Part shown: in pieces, positions 41,975 to 50,389 of the stretch
Numbering within the stretch: position 1 is the stretch's first letter
How the letters are laid out: each line of letters begins with the position of its first letter
Assembly (NCBI GenBank): GCA_965219005.1
Contig: CBDCMS010000003.1
Coordinates: 1,488,001 to 1,552,000 of the forward strand
Reading direction: 5' to 3'
Source of the DNA: CAUZIZ01 sp965219005
Lineage (GTDB): Bacteria; Acidobacteriota; UBA6911; RPQK01; JAJDTT01
DNA length: 64,000 bases
Translations under genes and position numbers: made by a program
The notes under the pieces: model-generated
The model's input: the letters and a program-made list of their open reading frames with translations, nothing else
Told to the model about the DNA's origin: nothing
Database searches by the model: none

Positions 41975-44900
41975 TGAGAGTGGTCAAGGGACGGTAACTC
42001 TCGATGTCACCGTAACCGACATTACCGGCCACAGCCAGACCACCAATCAGGTCCTGAGGATTGTCGAGGCGCCTGTCGTCTTGTCACTCGTCCCCGCTTC
42101 CGAAGTTTTCAAACCAGGGATTCCTACGACCGTGTTGGTGCAGTCCAAGGATCCCGAGGGCGTGCCGATCGACGTGGAGGTGCAGCTGATCGCGAAGTTC
42201 TTCGCCATTGACCGCAACCTGCTAGGCGAGCTGCAGGAAGCTGTCGACACTTCAAACGGTATAGGGCAAGTGACCCTTTCAGCCCCGGAGGAGACACGCT
42301 ACGCCGAGCTCGAGGCCACAGCTGCGGTGGCGGGCCGTCGAACTACCGTTGAACTTTCGATGGGAGGCGCCTTTTCGCCTTCAAGTTCCTTCCTGGCTCT
42401 CTCGATGCTCAGCTCCAACCCAGCGAACGTGGGTGAGACGGCTCTGTTTTCGGTAGCTTCCACTAGCGGAGGGACGGTGTTTTACGAGGTGTATGCCGGA
42501 GGACGAACCATCCTCTCAGACGCCACGGAAGGGGATTCCTTCAACTTCTCGATCACGCCGGAAATGCTCCCAAGCGCCAAAGTCGTTGCTTATCAGATCA
42601 GCGACAACAATGAGATCGTGGCAGATACGGCCCGCTTTGCAGTCAATCTTGCGCTCTCGCTTTCAGTCGACGCCGGCTTCAATCCCAACCTGGTAAAACC
42701 AGGCGATCCCGTCGAAGTCACACTCGATGCGGGAACCGGCAGCAAGACCATGCTGGGAGTGTCCATCGTGGACCAATCGGTTCTGGCGTTGGGCAGGAGC
42801 CGTCTGCATCTGGCTGAGGTCTTCTCTGAGCTGGAAAGGCGCTTTCTGGAACCCCGGGTTGAGGTGCACGAGGGAGAAGGCCCCATCGATCCGCTGCCCT
42901 TCGGTCCTATTCGTAGACCGATTTCCTCTCCGGGCGCCCTGGATCTGATCCGAGAATCCGGTCTTGAGATCGTTACAAGTCCTGGGCTCCTGATACCAGA
43001 AGGTGGAATCCTCGATCTAGGGAGGGGCATGCCTATGCCTATCAATATCAGTCCTCCACCCGCCGAAGGTGCAGGTGGCTCTGCTCCACCCGAAGCACCC
43101 CGCCTCAGGCAGTTCTTCCCCGAGACCTGGACCTGGGAGCCGACTCTGCTGACCGACGATCAGGGCATAGCCAAACTGACGCTGACTGCGCCTGACAACA
43201 TCACGGGGTGGAAGCTTTCGGTTATGGGCACCTGGCCCGAGGCTCCATCGGGAACACCGGGCATCGTGTTCGGAGAAGCCGAACTAACCGCATTCCAGGA
43301 CTTCTTCGTGGAACCCGACCTTCCGGTCTCTGTCGTTCGGGGAGAGAACTTCACCGCCCGAGTCAGCGTTTTCAACTACCTGGACCGGGAACAGTCGGTC
43401 GACTTGACCTTGGAAGATGCCGATGGATTTGAGCTGCCCGGCGAGAGCGAGCTGGTAGTTCGAGTCCCCGCCAACTCTGCGATCCCGGTCTCGTTCGAGA
43501 TCGTCCCGACCGGGATCGGAACCTTTCCCCTGAAGCTCACAGCCATCGCCGATTCGGCGGCCGACGCGGTCCTCCGGGAGCTGAAAGTCATCCCCGAAGG
43601 TGTACCCGGCCAACAGATCAGAAACGGGGTCATAGCAGCTGGTGAGACGGTGAGTCTGGAAGCGGTTCCTCCCCCGGAAACTGTAGCGGACTCACACACG
43701 GCCTTCCTCTACATCAGTCCCAGCCCGGTGGCTCAGTCGATGAACGGCGTGTCCGACCTGCTGGAGATGCCTTACGGCTGTGGCGAGCAAAACATGATCT
43801 TCCTGGCTCCCGATATCGAGATCCTCAAGTACCTACGGGAAATTGGAGAGCTGGCTCCTGAGGTCCGGGCCGAGGCTGAATTTTTTGTCAACGTGGGCTA
43901 CCAACGTCAGCTCACCTTTCAGACCACAGACGGAGGCTTTGCCGCCTTTGGTGGGGAGGAGGGCGCCCTCTGGCTGACCGCTTTCGTCCTCTCAACTTTT
44001 TCTGGAGCCCGCGAGGTCCGCGACATCGATGAGTCAGTTCTAGAGCGAGCAGCTGCCATGCTGATCTCGCGGCAGCGCGAAGATGGGTCGTTTCAAACCG
44101 ACGACTTCCTGATCCACCAGGAGATGGACGGCGGACTCGAGAACTTGGTCGCCATGTCGGCATACGTCGCCAACGCTCTGGCCGACTATGGCGGCAACAC
44201 GGCAATCGGTTCCCTCAACCTGGCGGCCAGCTATCTTCAGAACGCTGTCTCCGGAGTCTGGGACGATCCCTATTCCCTGTCGATTGCCGCGGTGACCCTG
44301 TTCAAGATCGAGGGGTTCGAACCGACCGCTGAGGGAATCTTGGATCGACTCCTGGAGATGGCCATCGCCGAGGGAGTCGGTCTTCACTGGGAACCCTATC
44401 CGGTTGAGACCACTGGATACGCAACCATAGCCCTGCTGATGGCCTCAAACGGGGCCGGCAGACCTGAAGCTCAGGCGGCCGTAGAGTGGCTTTCCACGCA
44501 ACGCAACGCGCTGGGCGGGTACGGCCAATCAACTCAGGACACAGTCGTGGCCCTGCGGGCCCTATTCCAGGCCGCCAGGAAGATTCACCGCGATCTGGAT
44601 GTCGAACTCTCCCTCTTTCAGGGGGAACAGGAGCTGACTCGTTTTAACATCGACGAAACCAACTTCGACCTACTGCAACAGTTCCAATTGCCGGCCGGCG
44701 GGGCACTATTCGAGCTGCGTTCATCGGGTACGGGAAGCGTCGGCTTCCAACTCGCACAGCGATTCAATATCCCTGGAGAGCTTCTGCCTCCTTCCCGCAA
44801 CATGACTCTGGAAGTGTCCTATCGCGCCGACCACATCGAGGTAGACGATATCGTCGACGTGGTCGTAGACCTTCAATACAACGGGGCGAAGGAACGCACA

Positions 44901-46784
44901 GGAATGGTGATCGTCGATATCGGCATCCCGACCGGATTCGGTGCCGTCATGTCCTCACTACGAGCGCTGACGGACTCGGAGCTGATTCAGCGAGCCGAGC
45001 TGGCAGGACGCAAGGTTATTTTCTACATCGATGGTTTGAACCAGGGAGAAACCCACTCCTTCGCCTTCCAGATCATCGCCTTGTTCCCGGTTCGGGCCGA
45101 AGCCGCCATCTCGACTGCCTACGAGTACTACGATGCCTCGATTCAAGCCTATGATCGCCAGGAAGCCCTCGCCGTAGAGTCTCGCGGACCCAACATCGAG
45201 TCCGTTTCTTCCCAGACTCTTCCTCCGGGGGAACAGCTGATCATCAAGGGAAGCGGGTTCCTCGCCGGGGCTCCCTTACTCAAGTTCGGGGAGTTCGAGA
45301 TAGAGAGCTTCGAGATCCTCGACGACAATACTCTGCTCGTGACCGTCCCCCGGCTACAACCGGGTAGTTTCAGCATCTCGCTCACGACGGCCGAGGGAAC
45401 CACCAGCTGGACTGGCGAAGGCCGAGAGATCGTCATCTCGCCCCTCGTCTTCTACTTCCCAATCTATCCTTCGGAAGAAGATCTCTTCATGGGATTTGCG
45501 TTGGCTAACAGCTCCACCAGTGAGGCAGTCGTGAACTTTGAGCTCTTCAGCCAGCACAACGCCGGCTTCCCCAGTTCGGAGAAACCCGATCCGATTACCT
45601 TGGAACCCGGAGGTCAGCTGGCAAAGCTGGGGCGAGAGATCTTCTCCGACCCGTCTCAACCCGACCCGTCTCAACCCGGTCGCCTCGCCTGGGTCCGAGC
45701 TACCACCGACAATCCGGCTTTGGCTGCATGTTCGCTGTTGGGGAACCTCGAATATCTGGACGGCTCCGGCGCAGTGACTAGGACAGCCAGGAAACTCTAC
45801 TTCACGCGGATAAAAAGCAAGGCCGACGGAGATTCGTCGGAACGGGCGGCCACCTTCCTTAGCATTGCCAACCCGAGTTTCGGACCGGTCAGAATAAAAC
45901 TGACGCTCTTTTCGACGTCCGACCAATCGGAGGCTGCCGAAAATGCCCATACCGAGAGGATCCTACCCGCCAAAGGCCTCCTCTACGAACGGGTCGCAGA
46001 TCTATTTCAGGATGCGGGACCGATTCCAAGTGGCTACGTTGAGGTTGAGGTCCTGGCCGGAGGAGGTGTGGTGGGCTTTGAATTGGTTGAATTCTCGGAA
46101 GGCAGCTCGCTGATCGGATTGAGTCCCTGGGAGGGCAATAGCCTCGAGAACCTCTATTCGGCGCAGGTAGCAGAGACACCCGACCTCCACACCAGCCTCA
46201 AGCTGATCAACGTGGGAACCGCGCCGCGCCAGGTTACACTGACGGTCTTGTCAGCGGAGGGTTCCGTCGTGGGCGGTTCGGTCACGGTCGAGCTGGGTCC
46301 CGGCTCCCAGCTCGAGAAGGACCTATTCGATCTGACTACCGAAGAGGTTGTCACAGGGTCGCTGACCGTTCAGGCCGACGGGCCAGGGATCATTGGCGAT
46401 GTCCTGATCAAGGAATCGGCAGTCGCAGAGTTCGCGACTGCGGCTCCACTTCAAACCCAGAAGGCAAGAAAGACGGTTTCCTGCCAGATTGCCAATGCAC
46501 TGGGCCTCTTCAGCGGCGTGGCTCTGTTCAACCCTGGCAAGAACCCTGCCCAGGTGACGCTGGAGGCCTTCACCCCCAGCGGCGAGTCGGCCGGCAAACA
46601 GAATCTAACCTTGGAGGCCGGAGCCAGCCTGGCCCGCACGCTGACGGAGCTCATCCCCTCGACGGCGGAGCAGGTCGGTGGCTACCTGGTTGTCTCCTCC
46701 TCTGAGCCCCTGGTAGTGAGGCAAATCTTTGGAGACGACGAGCTGACCTATTTCTCGTCGGTGCCGCCCAGCGTAATCGAGTAG
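41784..46784 (+). CDS. Alpha-2-macroglobulin family protein, main part with thioester and C-terminal module
   Basis: In frame from 41739; the GTG at 41784 is only the first start codon after the frameshift. Over 1666 residues: further MG domains, a Pro-rich bait-like linker (about 365-440), FPETWTWEP, then the thioester PYGCGEQNM (Cys at residue 666), followed by GYQRQLTFQ and WLTAFVLSTF as in metazoan A2M. Then come the helical thioester domain, the receptor-binding-type domain (to about 1125), an IPT/TIG domain (about 1130-1215) and a final module of about 450 residues (1217-1666). Family members trap proteases or attach covalently to targets through the thioester. Unlike common bacterial A2M genes there is no pbpC neighbour. 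The C-terminal module resembles the start of the protein at 50390. Confidence 0.88.
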   Translation: MDEIVQGTVRAKYFFGRDVEGEVSISAKRWVGVWEEYAASQGTLSQGEFDFNLPAVEFVSGTPDESGQGTVTLDVTVTDITGHSQTTNQVLRIVEAPVVLSLVPASEVFKPGIPTTVLVQSKDPEGVPIDVEVQLIAKFFAIDRNLLGELQEAVDTSNGIGQVTLSAPEETRYAELEATAAVAGRRTTVELSMGGAFSPSSSFLALSMLSSNPANVGETALFSVASTSGGTVFYEVYAGGRTILSDATEGDSFNFSITPEMLPSAKVVAYQISDNNEIVADTARFAVNLALSLSVDAGFNPNLVKPGDPVEVTLDAGTGSKTMLGVSIVDQSVLALGRSRLHLAEVFSELERRFLEPRVEVHEGEGPIDPLPFGPIRRPISSPGALDLIRESGLEIVTSPGLLIPEGGILDLGRGMPMPINISPPPAEGAGGSAPPEAPRLRQFFPETWTWEPTLLTDDQGIAKLTLTAPDNITGWKLSVMGTWPEAPSGTPGIVFGEAELTAFQDFFVEPDLPVSVVRGENFTARVSVFNYLDREQSVDLTLEDADGFELPGESELVVRVPANSAIPVSFEIVPTGIGTFPLKLTAIADSAADAVLRELKVIPEGVPGQQIRNGVIAAGETVSLEAVPPPETVADSHTAFLYISPSPVAQSMNGVSDLLEMPYGCGEQNMIFLAPDIEILKYLREIGELAPEVRAEAEFFVNVGYQRQLTFQTTDGGFAAFGGEEGALWLTAFVLSTFSGAREVRDIDESVLERAAAMLISRQREDGSFQTDDFLIHQEMDGGLENLVAMSAYVANALADYGGNTAIGSLNLAASYLQNAVSGVWDDPYSLSIAAVTLFKIEGFEPTAEGILDRLLEMAIAEGVGLHWEPYPVETTGYATIALLMASNGAGRPEAQAAVEWLSTQRNALGGYGQSTQDTVVALRALFQAARKIHRDLDVELSLFQGEQELTRFNIDETNFDLLQQFQLPAGGALFELRSSGTGSVGFQLAQRFNIPGELLPPSRNMTLEVSYRADHIEVDDIVDVVVDLQYNGAKERTGMVIVDIGIPTGFGAVMSSLRALTDSELIQRAELAGRKVIFYIDGLNQGETHSFAFQIIALFPVRAEAAISTAYEYYDASIQAYDRQEALAVESRGPNIESVSSQTLPPGEQLIIKGSGFLAGAPLLKFGEFEIESFEILDDNTLLVTVPRLQPGSFSISLTTAEGTTSWTGEGREIVISPLVFYFPIYPSEEDLFMGFALANSSTSEAVVNFELFSQHNAGFPSSEKPDPITLEPGGQLAKLGREIFSDPSQPDPSQPGRLAWVRATTDNPALAACSLLGNLEYLDGSGAVTRTARKLYFTRIKSKADGDSSERAATFLSIANPSFGPVRIKLTLFSTSDQSEAAENAHTERILPAKGLLYERVADLFQDAGPIPSGYVEVEVLAGGGVVGFELVEFSEGSSLIGLSPWEGNSLENLYSAQVAETPDLHTSLKLINVGTAPRQVTLTVLSAEGSVVGGSVTVELGPGSQLEKDLFDLTTEEVVTGSLTVQADGPGIIGDVLIKESAVAEFATAAPLQTQKARKTVSCQIANALGLFSGVALFNPGKNPAQVTLEAFTPSGESAGKQNLTLEAGASLARTLTELIPSTAEQVGGYLVVSSSEPLVVRQIFGDDELTYFSSVPPSVIE
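45648..45677. repeat. 15-bp in-frame tandem duplication in the macroglobulin gene
   Basis: GACCCGTCTCAACCC occurs at 45648-45662 and 45663-45677, giving DPSQP twice in the C-terminal module. Confidence 0.9.
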
Positions 46785-46838
46785 CTAGAGCTACTCTTTC
46801 TCTGGCTTCTTTATCCGCATGGCCCTTTTCTTTTTCAT

Positions 46839-47012
46839 ACCGGCTGGAGCCCCCGAGTGGAACTCGGCTCCAGCCGGTGTCCAGGAAGCCCCAATGGCTA
46901 AAGCCGCCATTCGAGAAGGACCGTGAACGGCCCTCAGAAGGGGTAGGAGACCGGGTTACCCCGGCGTAAACACCGGGGCTATTGCGCTTCGCGCCAGGCC
47001 GCTGAAGCGGCC
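46839..47012. repeat. Intergenic block of three hairpins
   Basis: The block has a perfect 13-bp inverted repeat (ACCGGCTGGAGCC at 46839-46851 with 46866-46878), a second hairpin around CCCCGG...CCGGGG (46960-46979), and the near-palindrome GGCCGCTGAAGCGGCC (46997-47012). It fills most of the 278-base gap between the convergent macroglobulin and reductase genes. It may serve as a two-way terminator or be a dispersed repeat element; no T tract is present. Confidence 0.6.
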
Positions 47013-47062
47013 TCCTTGACAGGGCCACAAGGCAACGATCGTTAGCGTCCAATAGGTGAGAA

Positions 47063-48151
47063 CTAACATTTCAAATATTTTTGGCTAGGGTTAGGACCGG
47101 TCCGCAAACCTAGAGTGCCCAACACTTCCAGACCGGGTTTGACCGAGCCCTCCTCAATATCGTGCAACCTGTGCAGAACTGCTGCGTTCACCGGGGTTTC
47201 GACGTTTCTTTCTCGTCCCTTGCGGACGACCAGACCGTTGAAGTGGTCCGCCTCGGTCCTGCGCCCTCGCCACAGATCCTGCAAGAGCGAAGTCGCGGCT
47301 GTTGGACTCACGTTTGCTGCCATCTCCGTGAGCTGTTTATCCATCGAGTCGGAGCGGCCTCCCGCGGACTCGAGGACCTGCTCCGGAGTACAGGCTCCTA
47401 GCACCCGCTCGATGGCATGACCGCTAGCCTCGGCGACCCGCACTACCTCAGCCGCAATCTGTATCATGAGACTCCGCGCGTCAGGACTGGAAAGCAGCGC
47501 CGCGGACCTGAGACCCGTGAGGCCCGAGACTGAGTTGACCATGGTGCTGGTGGCCAGCTTCGTCCACCTCATCTTCATCAGGTCCCCTGTAGTCCTGGAG
47601 GACCAGACGCTATCCAGATAGCCGGCTACTTCAGGGGCCTTCTCCGTTAAGGGACCCGCGTATTCCCCCACCAGGACACCCGGTGCAGAGGGATCGACTG
47701 ATCGGGATACCGATGCCGTAGAGCCCAGTATGCGGCCCGGAGTCTCCAGCACGGCATTGATGAGTATGACTCCACCCAGCACCCTCTCAGGACTGAAGAC
47801 CTCGGCCAAGAATTCCTCGTTGATACTGTTTTGCATGCTCACACCCCAGGAATCGGGGCTGAGGTAGGGCTCTAGAGTCTGGAGAACTCGCTGAGAGTCA
47901 TAGGATTTGACCGCCAGGAACAGGATATCGATCGATCGGTCGAGTCCTTCGAGCTCCGAAGGTCGGATGACAGGAGGCCGATGCGTAACCGGCCCCATTT
48001 CGTCCTCGATCAACAGTCCTCGATCATGGATCGCCTCGAATTGAGGTTCCCAGGGTTCGACCAGGGTTACATCATGTCCGGCGGCAGCCATCCGGGCTCC
48101 GACCTGGCCTCCGATTGCGCCCGCTCCGTACACCACCAATTTCTTTGCCAT
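47063..48151 (-). CDS. Ketopantoate reductase family protein (PanE/ApbA type)
   Basis: A 362-residue NAD(P)-dependent reductase. The N-terminal Rossmann fold has VVYGAGAIGGQVGARMAAAG, and the middle has FLAVKSYDSQRVL and VSMQNSINEE (the family's NG-type motif is changed to NS). The catalytic Lys region lies in MRWTKLATSTMVNSVSGLT. PanE reduces 2-dehydropantoate to pantoate for coenzyme A; many homologues have other substrates, and at 362 residues with a longer C-terminus this may be one of them. It stands alone, convergent with the macroglobulin gene. Family call firm, substrate uncertain. Confidence 0.82.
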   Translation of the reverse strand: MAKKLVVYGAGAIGGQVGARMAAAGHDVTLVEPWEPQFEAIHDRGLLIEDEMGPVTHRPPVIRPSELEGLDRSIDILFLAVKSYDSQRVLQTLEPYLSPDSWGVSMQNSINEEFLAEVFSPERVLGGVILINAVLETPGRILGSTASVSRSVDPSAPGVLVGEYAGPLTEKAPEVAGYLDSVWSSRTTGDLMKMRWTKLATSTMVNSVSGLTGLRSAALLSSPDARSLMIQIAAEVVRVAEASGHAIERVLGACTPEQVLESAGGRSDSMDKQLTEMAANVSPTAATSLLQDLWRGRRTEADHFNGLVVRKGRERNVETPVNAAVLHRLHDIEEGSVKPGLEVLGTLGLRTGPNPSQKYLKC

Positions 48152-48725
48152 AAGGGATCCTATGCGTATCTTCTCGGTCGGAGTATTTTAAGGTATTCGA
48201 CTTCAAGGGCGAAGCAAAAGAGAGCTTACGCCCTCACCTGCCCCTTTGTTTTCCACCGCTCACCAGTAGATTCGGGACACCTATCCCGTGCGCGGGCGGA
48301 GACACTTGCCCAACCCAAAGCATACTCCTTTCAGCAGCTGCGTGAAGCAAGTCTCAGAGGAGGGAGGGTAGGAGCCTGCGGGGTCGCGAAGGGGTAGCCA
48401 ACTATTCAATCGAACGTCAACACGATGACGGTGATCGAGTTCGAAACCGGCAGCACGTTTCCACCCGGACAGGTGCCTGCGTTTGCCTTTGGTGCGTAGA
48501 TCGATTTATGGCATGTCACATGCATGCCAATGTCCGATGACCGGGGGCAGATCCATCTGTCTGATGCTTTACAGCGGATAATGTAAGATCGATAAACTCT
48601 ATCTGGCCACGTTCCAATCGTTGAGACGAGACCATGAAGCACGTGAAAGCGATAGTAGCTACCATCTTTTAGACCGGGAACCTTGACTGCTCAGGATGTC
48701 TTTCAAACCGCTGAAGAGGTCGACG
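48152..48725. other. Intergenic gap, no gene recognised
   Basis: This 574-base gap lies between the reductase gene and the signal-peptide start of the giant protein, which is divergent. It should hold both promoters. Purine-rich stretches near 48355-48400 drew attention as a possible structured leader, but I recognise no riboswitch. GAGG at 48716-48719 is the ribosome site for the ATG at 48726. Confidence 0.4.
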
Positions 48726-48833
48726 ATGAATTTCAGGAGACTCGGATTCTATGAGCTTTCGACCTTGGTAATCTTCATTGTTTTACTAGCAGCCTGTCGG
48801 ACTTTCGAGGTCACACCGAACGGGCATCATTAG
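48726..48833 (+). pseudogene. Severed signal-peptide fragment of the giant pore-former-like protein
   Basis: An ATG at 48726 preceded by GAGG (six bases away) starts MNFRRLGFYELSTLVIFIVLL, a typical signal peptide, and then runs into the IS left end and stops at 48831-48833. Joining codon 21 (CTA, 48786-48788) across the IS to GGG at 50363-50365 gives GVSLGIAETVKRTAG in frame with the large open frame starting at 50390. The full ancestral protein would be 1526 residues with a signal peptide ending near GIA. The IS end accidentally makes a LAAC sequence in the truncated product. Confidence 0.8.
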
Positions 48834-50363
48834 TGTATGGCGAATCGATTTAGAACAGTAGATCGAGAGACTCCTTATCTGTTTCCTCCTTCGGTGCAGG
48901 AATGGCTGCCGGAGACGCATCTGGCTCGCTTCGTGGTGGAGGTGGTGAGCAAGCTGGAGTTGAGGAAGTTGGAGGATTCCTACACGAAACGGGGATCGGA
49001 AGGATACCATCCGGCGGTGATGCTGGCGTTGTTGTTTTACGGGTATGCGACGGGGGTGTTTTCGAGTCGGAAGTTGGAGCAAGCCACCTACGATTCGGTG
49101 GCGTTTCGCTACCTCGCCGGCAACACGCATCCGGATCACGACACCATAGCCCATTTCCGAAAGCGGTTTTTGGAAGAGCTGAAGCCGCTGTTTGTGGAGA
49201 TCTTGCTGCTGGCCCAGGCGATGGGATTTCTGAAGTTGGGCCGAGTGAGTTTGGATGGCACGAAGGTCAAAGCCAATGCCTCCAAGCACAGTGCGTTGAG
49301 CTGGGGGCACATCCAGAAACTGGAAGCGCGGCTGCGAGAAGAAGTGGACGAGTTGATGCAGCTGGCCGAGGAAGCGGATGGACGAGAAGAAACGGAAGGG
49401 ATGGACATCCCGGCCGAGCTGGCGCGGCGGGAAGCACGGTTGAAAGCGATCGATCAAGCGAAGCAGAAGCTGGTCGAGCGGGCGGCCGAGCGGCAGGCGG
49501 CCGAGCACGCCGAATATGAAGGGAAGGTGGCCAAGCGGCAAGCCCAGAGGAAAAGGGGAAACAAACCGAAGGGTCGCGAACCCAAACCGCCCCGAGGAGG
49601 AATCCGAGACCAGGATCAGATCAATCTGACGGATGAAGATTCTCGGATCATGCCGGTCTCGGGCGGGGGATTTGAGCAATGCTACAACGCTCAGGCCCTG
49701 GTGGATAACGACAGTCTGTTGATTGTGGCCGTTCATGTCACGCCAAACGCCAATGACAAGAAAGAACTGAAACCGGCCCTGGCGGCGCTGCACGCATTGC
49801 CGGAGTCGTTGGGTCGGCCCCAGGAGCTGCTGGCCGACAACGGCTACTTCAGTGGTGCCAACGTGGAGCTTTGTAGCGAGCATGCGGTCCTTCCCTATAT
49901 TGCGGTCGAGCGGGAAGCCCACCACTTGCCGCCGAACGAACGCTGGAAAGAACCGGAGCCACCCGGGGAAGACGCCGATGCGGTGGAGCAGATGAGATAC
50001 CGGTTGAAGACCCCGGCGGGTCGAGCCATCTACGGGCAACGCAAAGCTGTCCCCGAGCCCGTCTTTGGGATCATCAAATCGGTGATGGGCTTTGCGCAGT
50101 TCTCTCTCCGAGGAGCGGAGGCGGCAGACGGGGAGTGGACTCTGGCCAGCATCGCCTGGAATCTGAAAAGAATGTACAACCTCGCCTGCCGCCAGCCGAA
50201 GCTGGCCCGTGCCACCCTCTGAAGAGGTGGGCCAGGTCGTTTCAGCGGCCAAATCACCGCCGCAGATCAGACGATTCATCGATTTCGTGCTTGGTCGTGC
50301 AAGACTTTGGATCAAACGTCAAATTTCAGAAGTGCCTGTGAGTCAAGTCCGACAGGCTGCTAG
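48786..50363 (+). mobile_element. IS1182-family insertion sequence with CTAG target duplication
   Basis: The element is bounded by perfect 19-bp inverted ends: CTAGCAGCCTGTCGGACTT at 48786-48804 and its complement at 50345-50363. The outermost CTAG on each side is best read as a duplicated target, because removing the element plus one CTAG restores the interrupted reading frame. It carries one intact transposase gene. It appears recent: ends are perfect and the gene is undamaged. Confidence 0.93.
48837..50222 (+). CDS. IS1182-family transposase
   Basis: A 461-residue DDE transposase. The N-terminal part has YLFPPSVQEWLPETHLARFV and the DNA-binding stretch LLFYGYATGVFSSRKLE with ATYDSVAFRYLAGNTHPDHD, both diagnostic of the IS1182 family. 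The likely catalytic residues are the Asp of SLDGTKVKANASKHSA, the Asp of LLADNGYFSG and the Glu of EPVFGIIKSVMG. No frameshift is seen, so the element may be active. A long open frame on the opposite strand is an antisense shadow. Confidence 0.95.
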   Translation: MANRFRTVDRETPYLFPPSVQEWLPETHLARFVVEVVSKLELRKLEDSYTKRGSEGYHPAVMLALLFYGYATGVFSSRKLEQATYDSVAFRYLAGNTHPDHDTIAHFRKRFLEELKPLFVEILLLAQAMGFLKLGRVSLDGTKVKANASKHSALSWGHIQKLEARLREEVDELMQLAEEADGREETEGMDIPAELARREARLKAIDQAKQKLVERAAERQAAEHAEYEGKVAKRQAQRKRGNKPKGREPKPPRGGIRDQDQINLTDEDSRIMPVSGGGFEQCYNAQALVDNDSLLIVAVHVTPNANDKKELKPALAALHALPESLGRPQELLADNGYFSGANVELCSEHAVLPYIAVEREAHHLPPNERWKEPEPPGEDADAVEQMRYRLKTPAGRAIYGQRKAVPEPVFGIIKSVMGFAQFSLRGAEAADGEWTLASIAWNLKRMYNLACRQPKLARATL

Positions 50364-50389
50364 GGGTTAGCTTAGGGATCGCCGAAACA

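Noticed and set aside
48250..48420. Possible riboswitch or structured leader before the giant protein gene
   Set aside because: I could not match it to any known riboswitch core or draw a convincing paired structure.
48786..50315. 509-codon open frame antisense to the IS transposase
   Set aside because: It is the complement of a well recognised transposase; the composition (H, R, Q, L-rich) is that of a shadow frame.
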